From WHSW01 sp963846165 (GTDB lineage Bacteria; Actinomycetota; Thermoleophilia; Solirubrobacterales; 70-9), in NCBI GenBank assembly GCA_963846165.1, contig CAWJUU010000007.1, positions 1 to 64,000 of the forward strand: a DNA stretch of 64,000 nt, given 5' to 3'. Positions 32,203 to 41,375 of this stretch are shown here, piece by piece. Numbering within the stretch: the first letter of the stretch is position 1; each line of letters opens with the position of its first letter. The position numbers and the translations under genes are program-made. Below the pieces are notes generated by a model. That model was not told where the DNA came from. It saw nothing but the letters and a program-made list of their open reading frames with translations, and made no database searches.

Positions 32203-33543
32203 ATGAACGAGGAACAGACAGTCAAGAAGACCGGCCGCCGCGCCCTGCCGCTGATCCTGATCGTGCTCGCGACGATCATCGGCATCGTCTCGGTCTTCGC
32301 GCTCTGGGCCAAGCGCCAGCTGCTCGAGACCGAGACCTGGACCACGACCAGCGAGCAGCTGATCCAAGACGCCGACATCCAGGCCTCTCTCAACACCTTC
32401 ATCGTCACCGCGATCTTCGACAACGTCGACGTCGAGGCAGAGCTCGCCGACCGGCTTCCCCCGCAGCTCGCGCCGCTTGCCGCCCCGATCTCGGGAGCGC
32501 TTCGCAGCGGCGCCGACGAGGTCGTCGCCAAGGCGCTCTCCGAACCAAAGGTCCAACAGCTCTTCGTCGACGCGAGCGCAGCGGCGCAGAGCAAGCTGAT
32601 CGCGCTGATCGACGACGAGGGCGAGTTCGTGGCGACCACCGGCGGGGTGGTGACGCTCGACCTCACCTCGGTACTGGAGTCGGTGACCGCACAGCTCGGG
32701 CTGCCCGACGTTGCCTCCAAGCTGCCGCCGGAGGCGAGCTCGATCGAGATCATGAAGTCCGATGAGCTCGACGCCGCCCAGAAGGGCCTCAACCTGCTGC
32801 AGAAGATCGGCTACGTGCTCACCGCGCTCGTCCTGCTGCTCTACGCGGTCGCGATCGCGATCGCCGGCGATCGCCGGCGCCAGACCCTGCGCGCGGTCGG
32901 GATCTCCTTCATCTTCGTCGGCGTCGTCGTCCTCTTTGCCCGCGGTGCGGCCGGCAACCTCGTCGTCGGCTCGCTGAGCGAGGTCGCCTCCTCCGATGCG
33001 GCGGTCAGCTCCGTCTATCACATCGGCAGCTCGCTGATCCTCGAGACGGGCCAGTCGATCGTCCTCTACGGGATCGTGATCGTGGCGGCCGCCTGGCTCG
33101 CGGGCCCGACCCGCTGGGCGACCTCGATCCGTCGCTGGCTCACCCCCTACATGCGCCAGCCGGCCTACGCCTACGGCGGGCTCGCGGCGCTGCTGCTGTT
33201 GCTGTTCTGGTGGGACCCGGTGATCGCCACCCACCGGATCGTCCCCTCGCTGCTTTTGATCGCCTTCGCGGCGCTCGGGACCGAGATGCTGCGCCGCCAG
33301 GTGATCGGTGAGTTTCCCGACCACGTCACACCCGGCTCACCCGCCGGCACCGCGCAGGGGATCGCCGAGCGGATGCGCGAGGGGCGCGAGGGGCGGGTCG
33401 CGACCGCCGGCGCGCCCGCCGCAGCGGCCGGCGGCGACCCCCGCGTCGGCGAGATCGAGCGCCTGGCCGGGCTCCGCGACTCGGGTGCGCTCACCGAGGA
33501 GGAGTTCGCGGCGGAGAAGGCGCGCATCCTCGGCTCAAGCTAG
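32203..33543 (+). CDS. Membrane protein with C-terminal SHOCT motif
   Basis: A 446-aa protein. There is an N-terminal helix (LPLILIVLATIIGIVSVFALW), a 150-residue extracytoplasmic domain rich in Ala/Gln/Asp, then four to five helices between about 205 and 375. The cytoplasmic tail ends in EIERLAGLRDSGALTEEEFAAEKARIL, the SHOCT oligomerisation motif. The extracytoplasmic part resembles the actinobacterial ETEXW-type membrane proteins. Function unknown. Convergent with the desaturase; the stops overlap in a CTAG. Confidence 0.8.
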   Translation: MNEEQTVKKTGRRALPLILIVLATIIGIVSVFALWAKRQLLETETWTTTSEQLIQDADIQASLNTFIVTAIFDNVDVEAELADRLPPQLAPLAAPISGALRSGADEVVAKALSEPKVQQLFVDASAAAQSKLIALIDDEGEFVATTGGVVTLDLTSVLESVTAQLGLPDVASKLPPEASSIEIMKSDELDAAQKGLNLLQKIGYVLTALVLLLYAVAIAIAGDRRRQTLRAVGISFIFVGVVVLFARGAAGNLVVGSLSEVASSDAAVSSVYHIGSSLILETGQSIVLYGIVIVAAAWLAGPTRWATSIRRWLTPYMRQPAYAYGGLAALLLLLFWWDPVIATHRIVPSLLLIAFAALGTEMLRRQVIGEFPDHVTPGSPAGTAQGIAERMREGREGRVATAGAPAAAAGGDPRVGEIERLAGLRDSGALTEEEFAAEKARILGSS

Positions 33544-34562
33544 GCCTGAGCCGGGGCTGGGGCGGCGGTCGCGGCGACCAGCGCGCGCGCCTCCGAGAAG
33601 GTCAGCAGCCTGCCGCTGCCGGGGTCGATCAGCTTCAGCCGCGGGCACCGCAGGCCGTCGCCGAGCGTCAGCACCGGCACGTCGTGAAAGACCGGGTTCT
33701 CGTCGTGTGCGCGCTGGAGGTTGTAGTTGGGGACCTTGGCGCTCAGGTGGTGGACGTGGTGTAGGCCGATGTTGCCGCTGAAGAACTGGAGCACCTTGGG
33801 CAGCATCAGGTAGGAGCTCCCCTGCAGAGCCGCCTCCGCGTAGCTCCACCCCTCCGAGCTCTCCCAGTAGACGTCCTCGAATTGGTGCTGGACGTAGAAC
33901 AGCCAGACCCCCGCCATGCCGGCGAGGAAGGCCGGAGCGACCTGGATCAAAAGGAACTGCTGCCAGCCGAACAGCACGACTAGGGTCGCCACCATCGCCG
34001 CAATCGCGAGGTTGGTGAGGATGATGCTGTTACGCAGCCGCCGCCGCTTGTCGCGCGAGCTCAGCCGCGGCCCGATCATCAGCGACCAGATCGGCCCGAC
34101 GCCGAACATCACCAGCGGGCTGCGGAAGAGGCGGTAGCCGAGCCGCCCGCGCCACGACTTCGAGTGGTATTCCTCGACGGTCAGCGTGGGAACGTCTCCG
34201 ACCCCGCGGCGGTCGAGGTCGCCGGCGGTGCCGTGGTGGACGGCATGATCGTGGCGCCAGTTCGAGTACGGCTGCCAGACCAGCAGGGCGCAGAAGCGCC
34301 CGAACCAGCGGTTGGCGCGCTTGGAGGCAAAGAACGAGCCGTGCCCGCAGTCGTGAAAGAGGATGAAGGTGCGAAGCAGGAAACCGCCGGCCGGGATGAT
34401 CAGCGCCAGCGTGAGCCAGATCGAGACGTCGAAGAGCAGGTACATCGCCACCGTGAGCACGAGGTAGGGCACGACCGAGGTCGCGATGTCGAGCAGGCTG
34501 CGCGCCAGGCGAGGTCGCTCATAGGGCGCCATCGCCTCCGCCCACTCCACCGCTCCGCCCAT
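33540..34562 (-). CDS. Membrane fatty acid desaturase
   Basis: A 340-aa di-iron membrane desaturase. Three histidine boxes are intact: HDCGHGSFF, HDHAVHHG and, after the second helix pair, GLHHVHHLS. Four hydrophobic segments surround them. Most similar in layout to omega-6/delta-12-type acyl-lipid desaturases of bacteria. ATG 34562 is preceded by AGGAGA at 8 nt spacing. Divergent from the chromate transporter gene. Confidence 0.92.
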   Translation of the reverse strand: MGGAVEWAEAMAPYERPRLARSLLDIATSVVPYLVLTVAMYLLFDVSIWLTLALIIPAGGFLLRTFILFHDCGHGSFFASKRANRWFGRFCALLVWQPYSNWRHDHAVHHGTAGDLDRRGVGDVPTLTVEEYHSKSWRGRLGYRLFRSPLVMFGVGPIWSLMIGPRLSSRDKRRRLRNSIILTNLAIAAMVATLVVLFGWQQFLLIQVAPAFLAGMAGVWLFYVQHQFEDVYWESSEGWSYAEAALQGSSYLMLPKVLQFFSGNIGLHHVHHLSAKVPNYNLQRAHDENPVFHDVPVLTLGDGLRCPRLKLIDPGSGRLLTFSEARALVAATAAPAPAQA

Positions 34563-34655
34563 GAACCGCTTCTCCTGTCTTTTGTCTCTTGTTATCGGCG
34601 ACCCATGCCGAAGATTAGGCCATCCTAAGGCAGCAGGGCTCAGCGGCGGGTAAAG

Positions 34656-35807
34656 ATGGCGCACGCGATGTCCGATTCACCGGTCTCGATCTTCCTTCGC
34701 TTCCTTCGCTTCGGGGCCCTCGCCTGGGGAGGCCCGGCGGCGCAGATCGCGATGATCAAGCGCGAGTGCGTGGACGAGGAGGGTTGGGTAACGGAGGAGA
34801 CCTTCCGCAAGACCCTCGCCGTCTACCAGGTGATGCCGGGCCCCGAGGCGCACGAGCTCTGCGTCTACTTCGGGCGCCTGCGAGCGGGCAAGCTCGGCGG
34901 CTTCCTCGCCGGGCTCGGCTTCATGCTGCCCGGCTTCCTGCTCATGCTCGGACTCTCGGTGCTCTACGTCGAGGCCGGGCTCGCCGAGGACCTCGACGAG
35001 CTCTTCTACGGGCTCGCGGCCGCGGTCGGCGCGATCCTCGCCCGTGCCCTGGTGCGCTTGAGCGGCGCCTTCATCACCGACCTGCCGCTCGGGGTGATCG
35101 CGATCGCCGCCTTCGCGCTCACGGTGTTCGCGTCCGCGAGCTTCGTCCTGGTCCTGCTCGGCGCCGGCGTCGCCTACGAGCTGTGGACGAACGCGCGCCG
35201 TTACTCGCGCGGCGCGGCGTCCGTGGGCCTGATGCCGATCGCGCTCGTGCTCGCCGCGGGCGCGGTGACCGTCTCGCTGACCGCCGAGATCTTCCTCGAG
35301 GGGCTGAAGGCCGGGCTGCTGACCTTCGGCGGGGCCTTCACCGCGATTCCCTTCCTGCAGGAGACGGCCGTCGAGGCCCAGGGCTGGCTCACCGAGGAGC
35401 AGTTCGTCGACGGGCTCGCGATCAGCGGCGTCCTGCCGGCGCCGCTGGTCATCTTCTCGACCTTCGTCGGCTACGTCGCCGGGGGATTCGCGGGCGGGGT
35501 CGCGATGACGCTCGGCATCTTCCTGCCCGCGTTCGTCTTTCCGATCTTCCTTCACCGGGCGCTCGTAGCGATCGCCGACAACCCGCGCATCCGGCCGTTC
35601 CTGCTCGGCGTCGCGGCGGCGGTCATCGGCCTGATCGCGGCGGTCGCCCTAGATGTGATCGAGACCAGCGTCGTCGATGTCCCGACCGCGATCCTCGCCG
35701 TCGGCGCCTTCCTCGCGCTGACGCGCTGGCACGGGAAGCTGACCGTACTCTGGGTCGTGCTCGGCTGCGGCGCGATCGGCGCCGCGCTTCAGCTCACCGT
35801 GCTCTGA
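34656..35807 (+). CDS. chrA: Chromate transporter ChrA family
   Basis: A 383-aa two-domain CHR protein with ten to twelve helices. Each half carries the repeated signature: FGALAWGGPAAQIAMIKREC with GWVTEETF in the first, and LTFGGAFTAIPFLQETAVEA with GWLTEEQFVDGLAISGVLP in the second. Exports chromate or related oxyanions. ATG 34656 or 34668 could be the start. A small TTAGG/CCTAA dyad lies at 34615-34628 in the divergent intergenic region. Confidence 0.92.
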   Translation: MAHAMSDSPVSIFLRFLRFGALAWGGPAAQIAMIKRECVDEEGWVTEETFRKTLAVYQVMPGPEAHELCVYFGRLRAGKLGGFLAGLGFMLPGFLLMLGLSVLYVEAGLAEDLDELFYGLAAAVGAILARALVRLSGAFITDLPLGVIAIAAFALTVFASASFVLVLLGAGVAYELWTNARRYSRGAASVGLMPIALVLAAGAVTVSLTAEIFLEGLKAGLLTFGGAFTAIPFLQETAVEAQGWLTEEQFVDGLAISGVLPAPLVIFSTFVGYVAGGFAGGVAMTLGIFLPAFVFPIFLHRALVAIADNPRIRPFLLGVAAAVIGLIAAVALDVIETSVVDVPTAILAVGAFLALTRWHGKLTVLWVVLGCGAIGAALQLTVL

Positions 35808-35814
35808 GCCCCGG

Positions 35815-37179
35815 CTACTCGATCTCGCCGAGGAAGTCGACGAGCGTCGCGAGGAACTCGTTCTTGTTCGGCGCGGCGGTGAGCGGGTCGATGTGGCTCT
35901 GCTCGGGCGCTCCGTTGACCAGCATCGAGTCGGCCTTCTCGGTCTTCGCCCGCTTGACCAGCTTTCTCGCGCCCTTGAGCACGCCGCCGCCGGTGAGGTC
36001 GGTCTGGAACGCGTAGATCGGCACGTCGATCCGGTTCGTGTGCATGAGCCGCAGGCCGAGGAAGTCGGCGACCTCGTTCTGCTTCATCTCGTTGGCGCCG
36101 TTGGTGTCGATCGTCAGCCGGCGCGGGAAGTACCACTCGACCCCGTTCGAGGGCTCCTGGCCGAAGTTCTCGGCCAGCCGCACGATCGGGGTGACGCCGC
36201 CGTCGACCCAGTCGCGGCGATCGCCGGCGGCGGCGAGCTGGCCGGCGTTGACGTGCAGGGTGCTGAGCTCAGGCGGTGAGGTGTCGCGATCCAACGCATT
36301 GCCCAACAGGCCGCGGTTGGTCACCGGCACGCCGGGGTCGAACTCCGGCGGCAGCAAGGGAGAGCTCTGCAGGGTGGTCGCCGCGCCGGCCGGGTCGAGC
36401 CGGGCGAAGACCGCCCCGATCTCGGCGAACAGGCCCGCCCCCTCGGGAAACCCGACGTCCAGTAGGTCGATGAACGGGTTCCCTGCTTCGAGGTCGGCGA
36501 TCTGCTGCTCGGCCTGAGCGAGGTCGAAGGCATCGAAGCTGCCGAGCAGACCGCCGTCGATCAGCACCAGCCCCTCGACGTCCTTGAAGCCCGGCTTGCC
36601 GTTGAAGTCCCAGGCGCCGTAGGCGGCGGTCAGCGAGGCCCCCAGCGAATGGCCGCCGAGGATCACCTCGCGGCCCTTCTTCGATGCCTCGCGCACGACC
36701 TTGCGCGCGTCGGTGAGCGCCACCTCCATTCCCCACTCGCGAGCGAACGGGACCGTCGACGCGTCGAGAAAGTCGAAGTGGTCCGCCGGGTTGCCGCCAT
36801 TTGTGACCCAGCCGAGGTAGTAGTCGAACATCTCCTGAAGCGACTTCTGCCCCTCGAGCGCCTGCGCGAACACCGACGTGTCCTCGAGCGCCTGGCTGCG
36901 CCGGTCGATCGCCCACACCTGGAGGTCGTCGACGCGCTTGATCAGGTCGCGCGCGAGCAGGGTGAAGTCGCCGGCGCCGCCGGCCGTGCCCGGCATCAGG
37001 ACAAGCACGCGCCCGGCGCGCTTGGGCCCGATCTGGCGGGCGTAGACCTTGTCCAGGCTCTCCGGCCCGGGGCCTTCGGACGTGAAGGTGACCAGCTTGT
37101 CGACCGCTGCCGCGGGGGCCGTCGTGACCGCCAGGCACCCCACCATCACAAGAGCGACCGCCACGAGTACGCGCTTCAC
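35815..37179 (-). CDS. Secreted alpha/beta hydrolase
   Basis: A 454-aa protein with a signal peptide (VLVAVALVMVGCLAVTTAPAAA). The hydrolase fold shows the oxyanion region VLVLMPGTAGGAGDF, the nucleophile elbow ILGGHSLGASLTAAYG and the His near the C terminus in PEQSHIDPLTA. Longer than simple lipases because of a lid-like insertion between the nucleophile and the acid. Substrate unknown; esterase/lipase activity on the cell surface is expected. Confidence 0.85.
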   Translation of the reverse strand: MKRVLVAVALVMVGCLAVTTAPAAAVDKLVTFTSEGPGPESLDKVYARQIGPKRAGRVLVLMPGTAGGAGDFTLLARDLIKRVDDLQVWAIDRRSQALEDTSVFAQALEGQKSLQEMFDYYLGWVTNGGNPADHFDFLDASTVPFAREWGMEVALTDARKVVREASKKGREVILGGHSLGASLTAAYGAWDFNGKPGFKDVEGLVLIDGGLLGSFDAFDLAQAEQQIADLEAGNPFIDLLDVGFPEGAGLFAEIGAVFARLDPAGAATTLQSSPLLPPEFDPGVPVTNRGLLGNALDRDTSPPELSTLHVNAGQLAAAGDRRDWVDGGVTPIVRLAENFGQEPSNGVEWYFPRRLTIDTNGANEMKQNEVADFLGLRLMHTNRIDVPIYAFQTDLTGGGVLKGARKLVKRAKTEKADSMLVNGAPEQSHIDPLTAAPNKNEFLATLVDFLGEIE

Positions 37180-37227
37180 CGCTGACCTCCTCAGCTTCCC
37201 TGCTCTGCCGCGCGGAGGCTAGACGAT

Positions 37228-37247
37228 CGGTCGCCGAGCAGCGACCG
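37228..37247 (-). terminator. Hairpin downstream of the 159-aa lipoprotein gene
   Basis: CGGTCGC/GCGACCG (7 bp) around CGAGCA. A second, larger pairing of CCGGCCGGCG with CGCCGGCCGG across 37244-37285 is an alternative. It lies between the lipoprotein stop and the hydrolase start on the same strand. Confidence 0.45.
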
Positions 37248-37305
37248 GCCGGCGGCCCAGAGAGAGGAGTGGGTCGCCGGCCGGCCGCCCTGCGGTGGGC
37301 AGCGC

Positions 37306-37785
37306 CTAGCTGGTCGGACCGGCGTAGCAGGCCTCGCTCAAACCGAGCGTGTCCACCTCGCCGTTGACCGTCGCGAACTGGGAGGCGTCGAAGGCGACGT
37401 TCGGGTCGTCCTTGATCGCGTCGCGTGCCGCGGTCGAGTCGGTGATCCACAGGTCCCAGTCGGCGGCCAGATCCTCGGGCGGCACGAGCTGGTCCTGACG
37501 ACCGATCCAGGCCGAGTACTGGGGCAGGACGTAGTCCTTGACCGCGGTCCGGACCTGGACCTCGTCCGGATTCGCGCCGATCCCCTCCTCCTCGAAGCCG
37601 GCGGTGACCGCGTCGTTGTGCTCTTTGCAGATCGCCTCGGCCTGCGAGACGAGATCGGTCTCGCTGAGCGCCGGCTCGTCGGACGCGGTCGCGGAGTCAG
37701 ACTCGTCGTCGTCGCCACACGCCGCGAGCCCGCCGATCGCGAGCGTCGCCGCGACCGCCAACAGAACTGATTTCCTGGGTATCAA
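37306..37785 (-). CDS. Small lipoprotein, unknown function
   Basis: A 159-aa protein. The lipobox is LAACGDDDE after a short hydrophobic signal. The mature part is acidic and helical, with a Cys pair (AEAICKEHND and LSEACYAG) likely bridged. TTG 37785 has GAGGA upstream. It resembles actinobacterial four-helix lipoproteins annotated as hypothetical. Divergent from the SRPBCC gene, with a less GC-rich promoter region between them. Confidence 0.7.
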   Translation of the reverse strand: MIPRKSVLLAVAATLAIGGLAACGDDDESDSATASDEPALSETDLVSQAEAICKEHNDAVTAGFEEEGIGANPDEVQVRTAVKDYVLPQYSAWIGRQDQLVPPEDLAADWDLWITDSTAARDAIKDDPNVAFDASQFATVNGEVDTLGLSEACYAGPTS

Positions 37786-37879
37786 GGCACATTCCTCACT
37801 TTGTTGATGAATAAGATCGGGAAAGGTACACGGAAGGGCCGCGGGAGTGAGCCGCGCGTCGCGAGGTAGGCTGGGCTCC

Positions 37880-38329
37880 GTGGCAATCGAGGGTTCAGCA
37901 AGCGCCGAGATCGAGGCGCCGATCGCCGAGGTCTACGCCGTCGCCGCCGATGTCGAGGGCTCGCCGCGGTGGCAGCCGGAGATCAAGGTCGCCGAGTGCA
38001 TCGAGCGCGATGCGGACGGCAACCAGGTGCTCGTACAGACGAAGACCGACGGCAAGGTCCGCGACCTCGCCTCCACCCTGCGTTTCAGCTACGACGAGCC
38101 CACCGGGCTGAGCTGGGCCCAGGAGGAGGGCGACCTGAAGTCGGTCGAGGGCAGCTGGGTGTTCGAGGAGCTCGGCGAACGCCGCACCCGAGCCACCTAC
38201 TCGCTCACGGTCGACCTCGGGCGGATGCTCGGGATGGTGATCCGCGGTCCGCTGGTCGGCGTCCTGCGCGGCCAGCTCGTCGAGAGCATGCCCGGCAAGC
38301 TCAAGGACTTCGTCGAGAAGCAGGCCTGA
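37880..38329 (+). CDS. SRPBCC family protein
   Basis: A 149-aa START-like domain: EGSASAEIEAPIAEVYAVAADVEGSPRWQPEI at the N terminus, central DLASTLRFSYDEPTGLSWAQEEG, and C-terminal helix GQLVESMPGKLKDFVEKQA. Typical of cyclase/dehydrase-like lipid-binding proteins. GTG 37880 (VAIEGS) follows GAGGTAG; the upstream frame is Arg-rich and unlikely. Just upstream of the exonuclease gene. Confidence 0.82.
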   Translation: MAIEGSASAEIEAPIAEVYAVAADVEGSPRWQPEIKVAECIERDADGNQVLVQTKTDGKVRDLASTLRFSYDEPTGLSWAQEEGDLKSVEGSWVFEELGERRTRATYSLTVDLGRMLGMVIRGPLVGVLRGQLVESMPGKLKDFVEKQA

Positions 38330-38381
38330 GCTCCGCCGGCGGCGTCGCGGTCGCGCCGGCGTGGCTCGCTACGGTGGGGTC

Positions 38382-39251
38382 ATGGCCGCTCCACTGCTCG
38401 CCGTCGACGCGCCCTCGCTGCTCTACCGGGCCTTCTACGCGCTCCCGGACTCGATCAAGGGCTCGGACGGCAAGCCGGTCAACGCTCTGCTCGGGACGGC
38501 CAACCTGGTCCTCGCCGAGATCGCCGAGCACGACCCACGCGCCGTCGTGCTCTGCTTCGGCCCCGACGCCGCCACCTACCGGGTCGAGCTCTACCCCGGC
38601 TATCACGCCGACCGCCCCGAGGTCCCCGACGACCTCGCGCCCCAGTTCGCCGCCTGCCCCGAGTTCTTCGGCGCCTTCGGCTGGACGGTCACCGTCCACG
38701 ACTCACTCGAGGCCGACGACCTGCTCGGCTCCTACGCGAGAGCCGAGGCCGAGGCCGGCGGCACGGCCCTGGTGCTGACCGGCGACCGCGACATGTTCCA
38801 ATGCGCGAGCGACGCGGTCACCGTGCTCTACGTCAAGACCGGCAGCAGGGGGGCCGAGCGGGTGACGCCGGACGAGGTCGAGGGCCGCTACGGGATCTCG
38901 CCCGAGCTCGTCCCCGACTTCATCGCCCTGCGCGGCGATCCCTCCGACGGGCTCCCGGGCGCCAAGGGCGTCGGCGAGAAGACGGCGGCCGACCTGCTGC
39001 GCCGCGACGGCTCGCTCGAGGCGGTGCTCGAGAACGCGATCTCCGAGACCCGCCCCAAGCTCCGCGCCTCGCTGCTCGGCTCGCGCGACGAGCTGCTCGG
39101 GTTCAAGGAGATCGCGACCCTTCGCGACGCGGGCGTCAAGCGCCCGCCTGACCGAGCGACCGACTGGGCCGGCGCCTCGACGGCCGCTCGCGAGCGGGGC
39201 ATGAACCGACTCGCCGAACGGCTCGAGAAACTGGCGGCCGGCGGCGGATAG
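38382..39251 (+). CDS. Stand-alone 5'-3' exonuclease (Pol I N-domain family)
   Basis: A 289-aa PIN-like/FEN-type nuclease that removes RNA or flap DNA. The catalytic acids are visible in LLAVDAPSLLYRAF, HDSLEADDLLGSYA and VLTGDRDMFQ. The helix-hairpin-helix follows in GDPSDGLPGAKGVGEKTAADLL. No polymerase domain is fused. ATG 38382 gives the usual family length. Ends two bases before the stop of the convergent GGDEF gene. Confidence 0.9.
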   Translation: MAAPLLAVDAPSLLYRAFYALPDSIKGSDGKPVNALLGTANLVLAEIAEHDPRAVVLCFGPDAATYRVELYPGYHADRPEVPDDLAPQFAACPEFFGAFGWTVTVHDSLEADDLLGSYARAEAEAGGTALVLTGDRDMFQCASDAVTVLYVKTGSRGAERVTPDEVEGRYGISPELVPDFIALRGDPSDGLPGAKGVGEKTAADLLRRDGSLEAVLENAISETRPKLRASLLGSRDELLGFKEIATLRDAGVKRPPDRATDWAGASTAARERGMNRLAERLEKLAAGGG

Positions 39252-39253
39252 GC

Positions 39254-40333
39254 TCAGAAGGGACTCGCGACCGGGCCGACGGGCGCGCTCGCCGGGGTCA
39301 GATCGGGTCCCGACGCGATCCGGTTGCGGCCGGCGCGCTTGGCCTCATACAGCGCCGCGTCGGCGGCATGGATCAGGTCGTCGTCGTGGTCGCCGCTGAT
39401 CGGGAATGCGACGACGCCGAACGACATCGTCAGCGGCACGCGCTCGTTGCGAAAGGCGCGCTCGACCGCGACCCGGATCTGCTCGGCGATCCGCTCGCCG
39501 CCGCGTCGGTCGCAGTTCGGAGCGACGATCGCGAACTCCTCGCCGCCCAGGCGGGCGACCGTGTCGACGGCGCGGCGATGCTCACCAAGGATCACCGCCA
39601 CCCGCGACAGCGCTCGATCGCCGGCCGGGTGCCCGAGCTCGTCGTTGTAGCGCTTGAAGTAGTCGAGGTCGGCGACGATCAGGCACACCGGCTCGTTCGA
39701 GCGGCGTGAGCGCTCGAGCTCGAGGCCCCAGGTCTCGTCGAAGGCCCGCCGGTTGTGGAGCTTGGTCAGCGGATCGACGCGCCCCTCGTCGGACAGCTTT
39801 GCCACCAGCCGGTCGCTGAACTGGCGCAGCCTCTGCACCAGGATCGCGAACCCGCTCAGGCTCGCGGCCAACATCAGCCAGCTGATCCAGGCGGACGAGC
39901 CCGGGTCGGGGACCAGCGTCAGCACGACCGCATAGAGAGCCGATGCGAACGCGACGACGAGCGCGGTCTGCTTCGCGGAGAGGAAATAGGCCCCATAGAG
40001 GATCACCCAGCCGTAGAGCAGCTCGCTGCTCGCCACCAGGCCCGTGTCGGGATTCGAGCTTGCATAGACGCCGGCCGAGACGATCAGCGCGCCGAACATC
40101 GCCCCAGCCACCAGGGCCCAGCTCGGCAGCTTCTCGGCTCCCACCCACAGCGCCGTGGCGACCAGGCCACAGGCTCCCGCGATCACCCAGGCCCAGATCT
40201 CCGGCGTCTCGGGAGAGTGGGGAACGAGGGTTGTCGAGACGGCGAGCAAGGCGCCGGCGGCGAGCAGCAGGGCGCTGCCTCGAAAGCCCGCCGGATCGCC
40301 CGGGACGGACCGGATCGGCGGCGTCAGCCTCAT
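39254..40333 (-). CDS. Diguanylate cyclase (GGDEF) with membrane sensor domain
   Basis: A 359-aa protein. Six N-terminal helices (about 20-190) form an MASE-like membrane sensor. The GGDEF domain begins DPLTKLHNRRAFDETW. The active site is RLGGEEFAIV, and the c-di-GMP inhibitory site RxxD is present as RAVD, five residues before it. All residues for diguanylate cyclase activity and product inhibition are there. ATG 40333 chosen. No dedicated EAL partner is in the window; an HD-GYP-like gene lies at 46.8 kb. Confidence 0.9.
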   Translation of the reverse strand: MRLTPPIRSVPGDPAGFRGSALLLAAGALLAVSTTLVPHSPETPEIWAWVIAGACGLVATALWVGAEKLPSWALVAGAMFGALIVSAGVYASSNPDTGLVASSELLYGWVILYGAYFLSAKQTALVVAFASALYAVVLTLVPDPGSSAWISWLMLAASLSGFAILVQRLRQFSDRLVAKLSDEGRVDPLTKLHNRRAFDETWGLELERSRRSNEPVCLIVADLDYFKRYNDELGHPAGDRALSRVAVILGEHRRAVDTVARLGGEEFAIVAPNCDRRGGERIAEQIRVAVERAFRNERVPLTMSFGVVAFPISGDHDDDLIHAADAALYEAKRAGRNRIASGPDLTPASAPVGPVASPF

Positions 40334-40430
40334 ACAACTGAGATCGGCATCGCATCTTGGGGGCTTGAGAAGAAAGCGCCTTGACGCCCCGCTCTCCAGC
40401 TGTCGGGTCGACCCGCCGATGAGGACCAGC

Positions 40431-41369
40431 ATGCGGAGGAACAAATCCAAGACCTGTCGCCGCAACGCGATCACTATGACCTGCGCCGCCGCGGCGGCCG
40501 CGCTGTGCGCGATCGCCCCGGGCGCCACGGCCGGCGATCAGTCCGACTTGCGCCCCAGTGCCCAGGCCACCGCCGAGGTGACCACGATCGGCTCCGCGGT
40601 CGCTCATTGCCCCGCCGGGAAGGTGATCTCCGGCGGCTTCGCCGCACCCGGCTTCAGCAAGGAGGACTTGCCGACCGTCCGGGTCAATTCCGAGGCGGTC
40701 GGAAGGCGCGACTGGAAGATCGACGCGGTCCTCTTCGGCGACGGTGACGAGAACTCCAACGACCCGACAGGTCAGTCGGGGTCCGCCGCGCCCCGGACGG
40801 GCACGATCATCTCGCACGCCTACTGCGCCAAGCTGTCGGGGAGGCTCAAGGCGAGGCAGACCACGGTCGAGGTCCAGCCGGGTACGCTCGGCACCGCCAC
40901 CGCGCGGTGTCGGCGCTCCGAGCGCGTGATCGCCGGCGGCTTTGCCGGTTTGGACGACAGCTCCCCGGGCGCCATGATCGTGCTGAGCTCGCGCAAGGCC
41001 GGCGGCCGCGCCTGGACGGTCCAGGGATTCGTCCGCCGAGACGGTGAGCAGCCGAGTTCGCCGGGGCCACTGACCGCGATCGCCTACTGCCTCAAGCACG
41101 CCCCGCGCCTGGTCGAGCGCTCCCAGCAGGCGAGCGTCGGGCACGAGCAGTTCCGCACCATCGACGTCGCCTGCCCGCTTGGTAGCAAGGCGCTCTCCGG
41201 CGGCTTCGACGCCAACGTAGGCCCGCTCGGCGAGGACGTCTCGGCCTCAGGCGTGGTCGAGTCCTTCCGGATGGGCGGCGCGAGGGGCTGGACGACCAGC
41301 GCGATCAGCATCGACGACGGCCTCGGGGCAACGATGACCGGCTTCGCCTACTGCGCGGAGTTGAGCTGA
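40431..41369 (+). CDS. Secreted triple-repeat protein A
   Basis: A 312-aa protein with a signal peptide (ITMTCAAAAAALCAIAPGATAG). Three repeats of about 85 residues follow. Each opens with a Cys in C-P/R-x-G/S-x4-(S/A)GGF and closes with A(Y)YC: HCPAGKVISGGFAAPGF to HAYCAKL, RCRRSERVIAGGFAG to AIAYCLKHAPRLV, and ACPLGSKALSGGF to GFAYC. One disulfide per repeat is likely. No enzyme motif. Tandem with a close paralogue 6 bp downstream. Confidence 0.82.
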   Translation: MRRNKSKTCRRNAITMTCAAAAAALCAIAPGATAGDQSDLRPSAQATAEVTTIGSAVAHCPAGKVISGGFAAPGFSKEDLPTVRVNSEAVGRRDWKIDAVLFGDGDENSNDPTGQSGSAAPRTGTIISHAYCAKLSGRLKARQTTVEVQPGTLGTATARCRRSERVIAGGFAGLDDSSPGAMIVLSSRKAGGRAWTVQGFVRRDGEQPSSPGPLTAIAYCLKHAPRLVERSQQASVGHEQFRTIDVACPLGSKALSGGFDANVGPLGEDVSASGVVESFRMGGARGWTTSAISIDDGLGATMTGFAYCAELS

Positions 41370-41375
41370 GCGGCC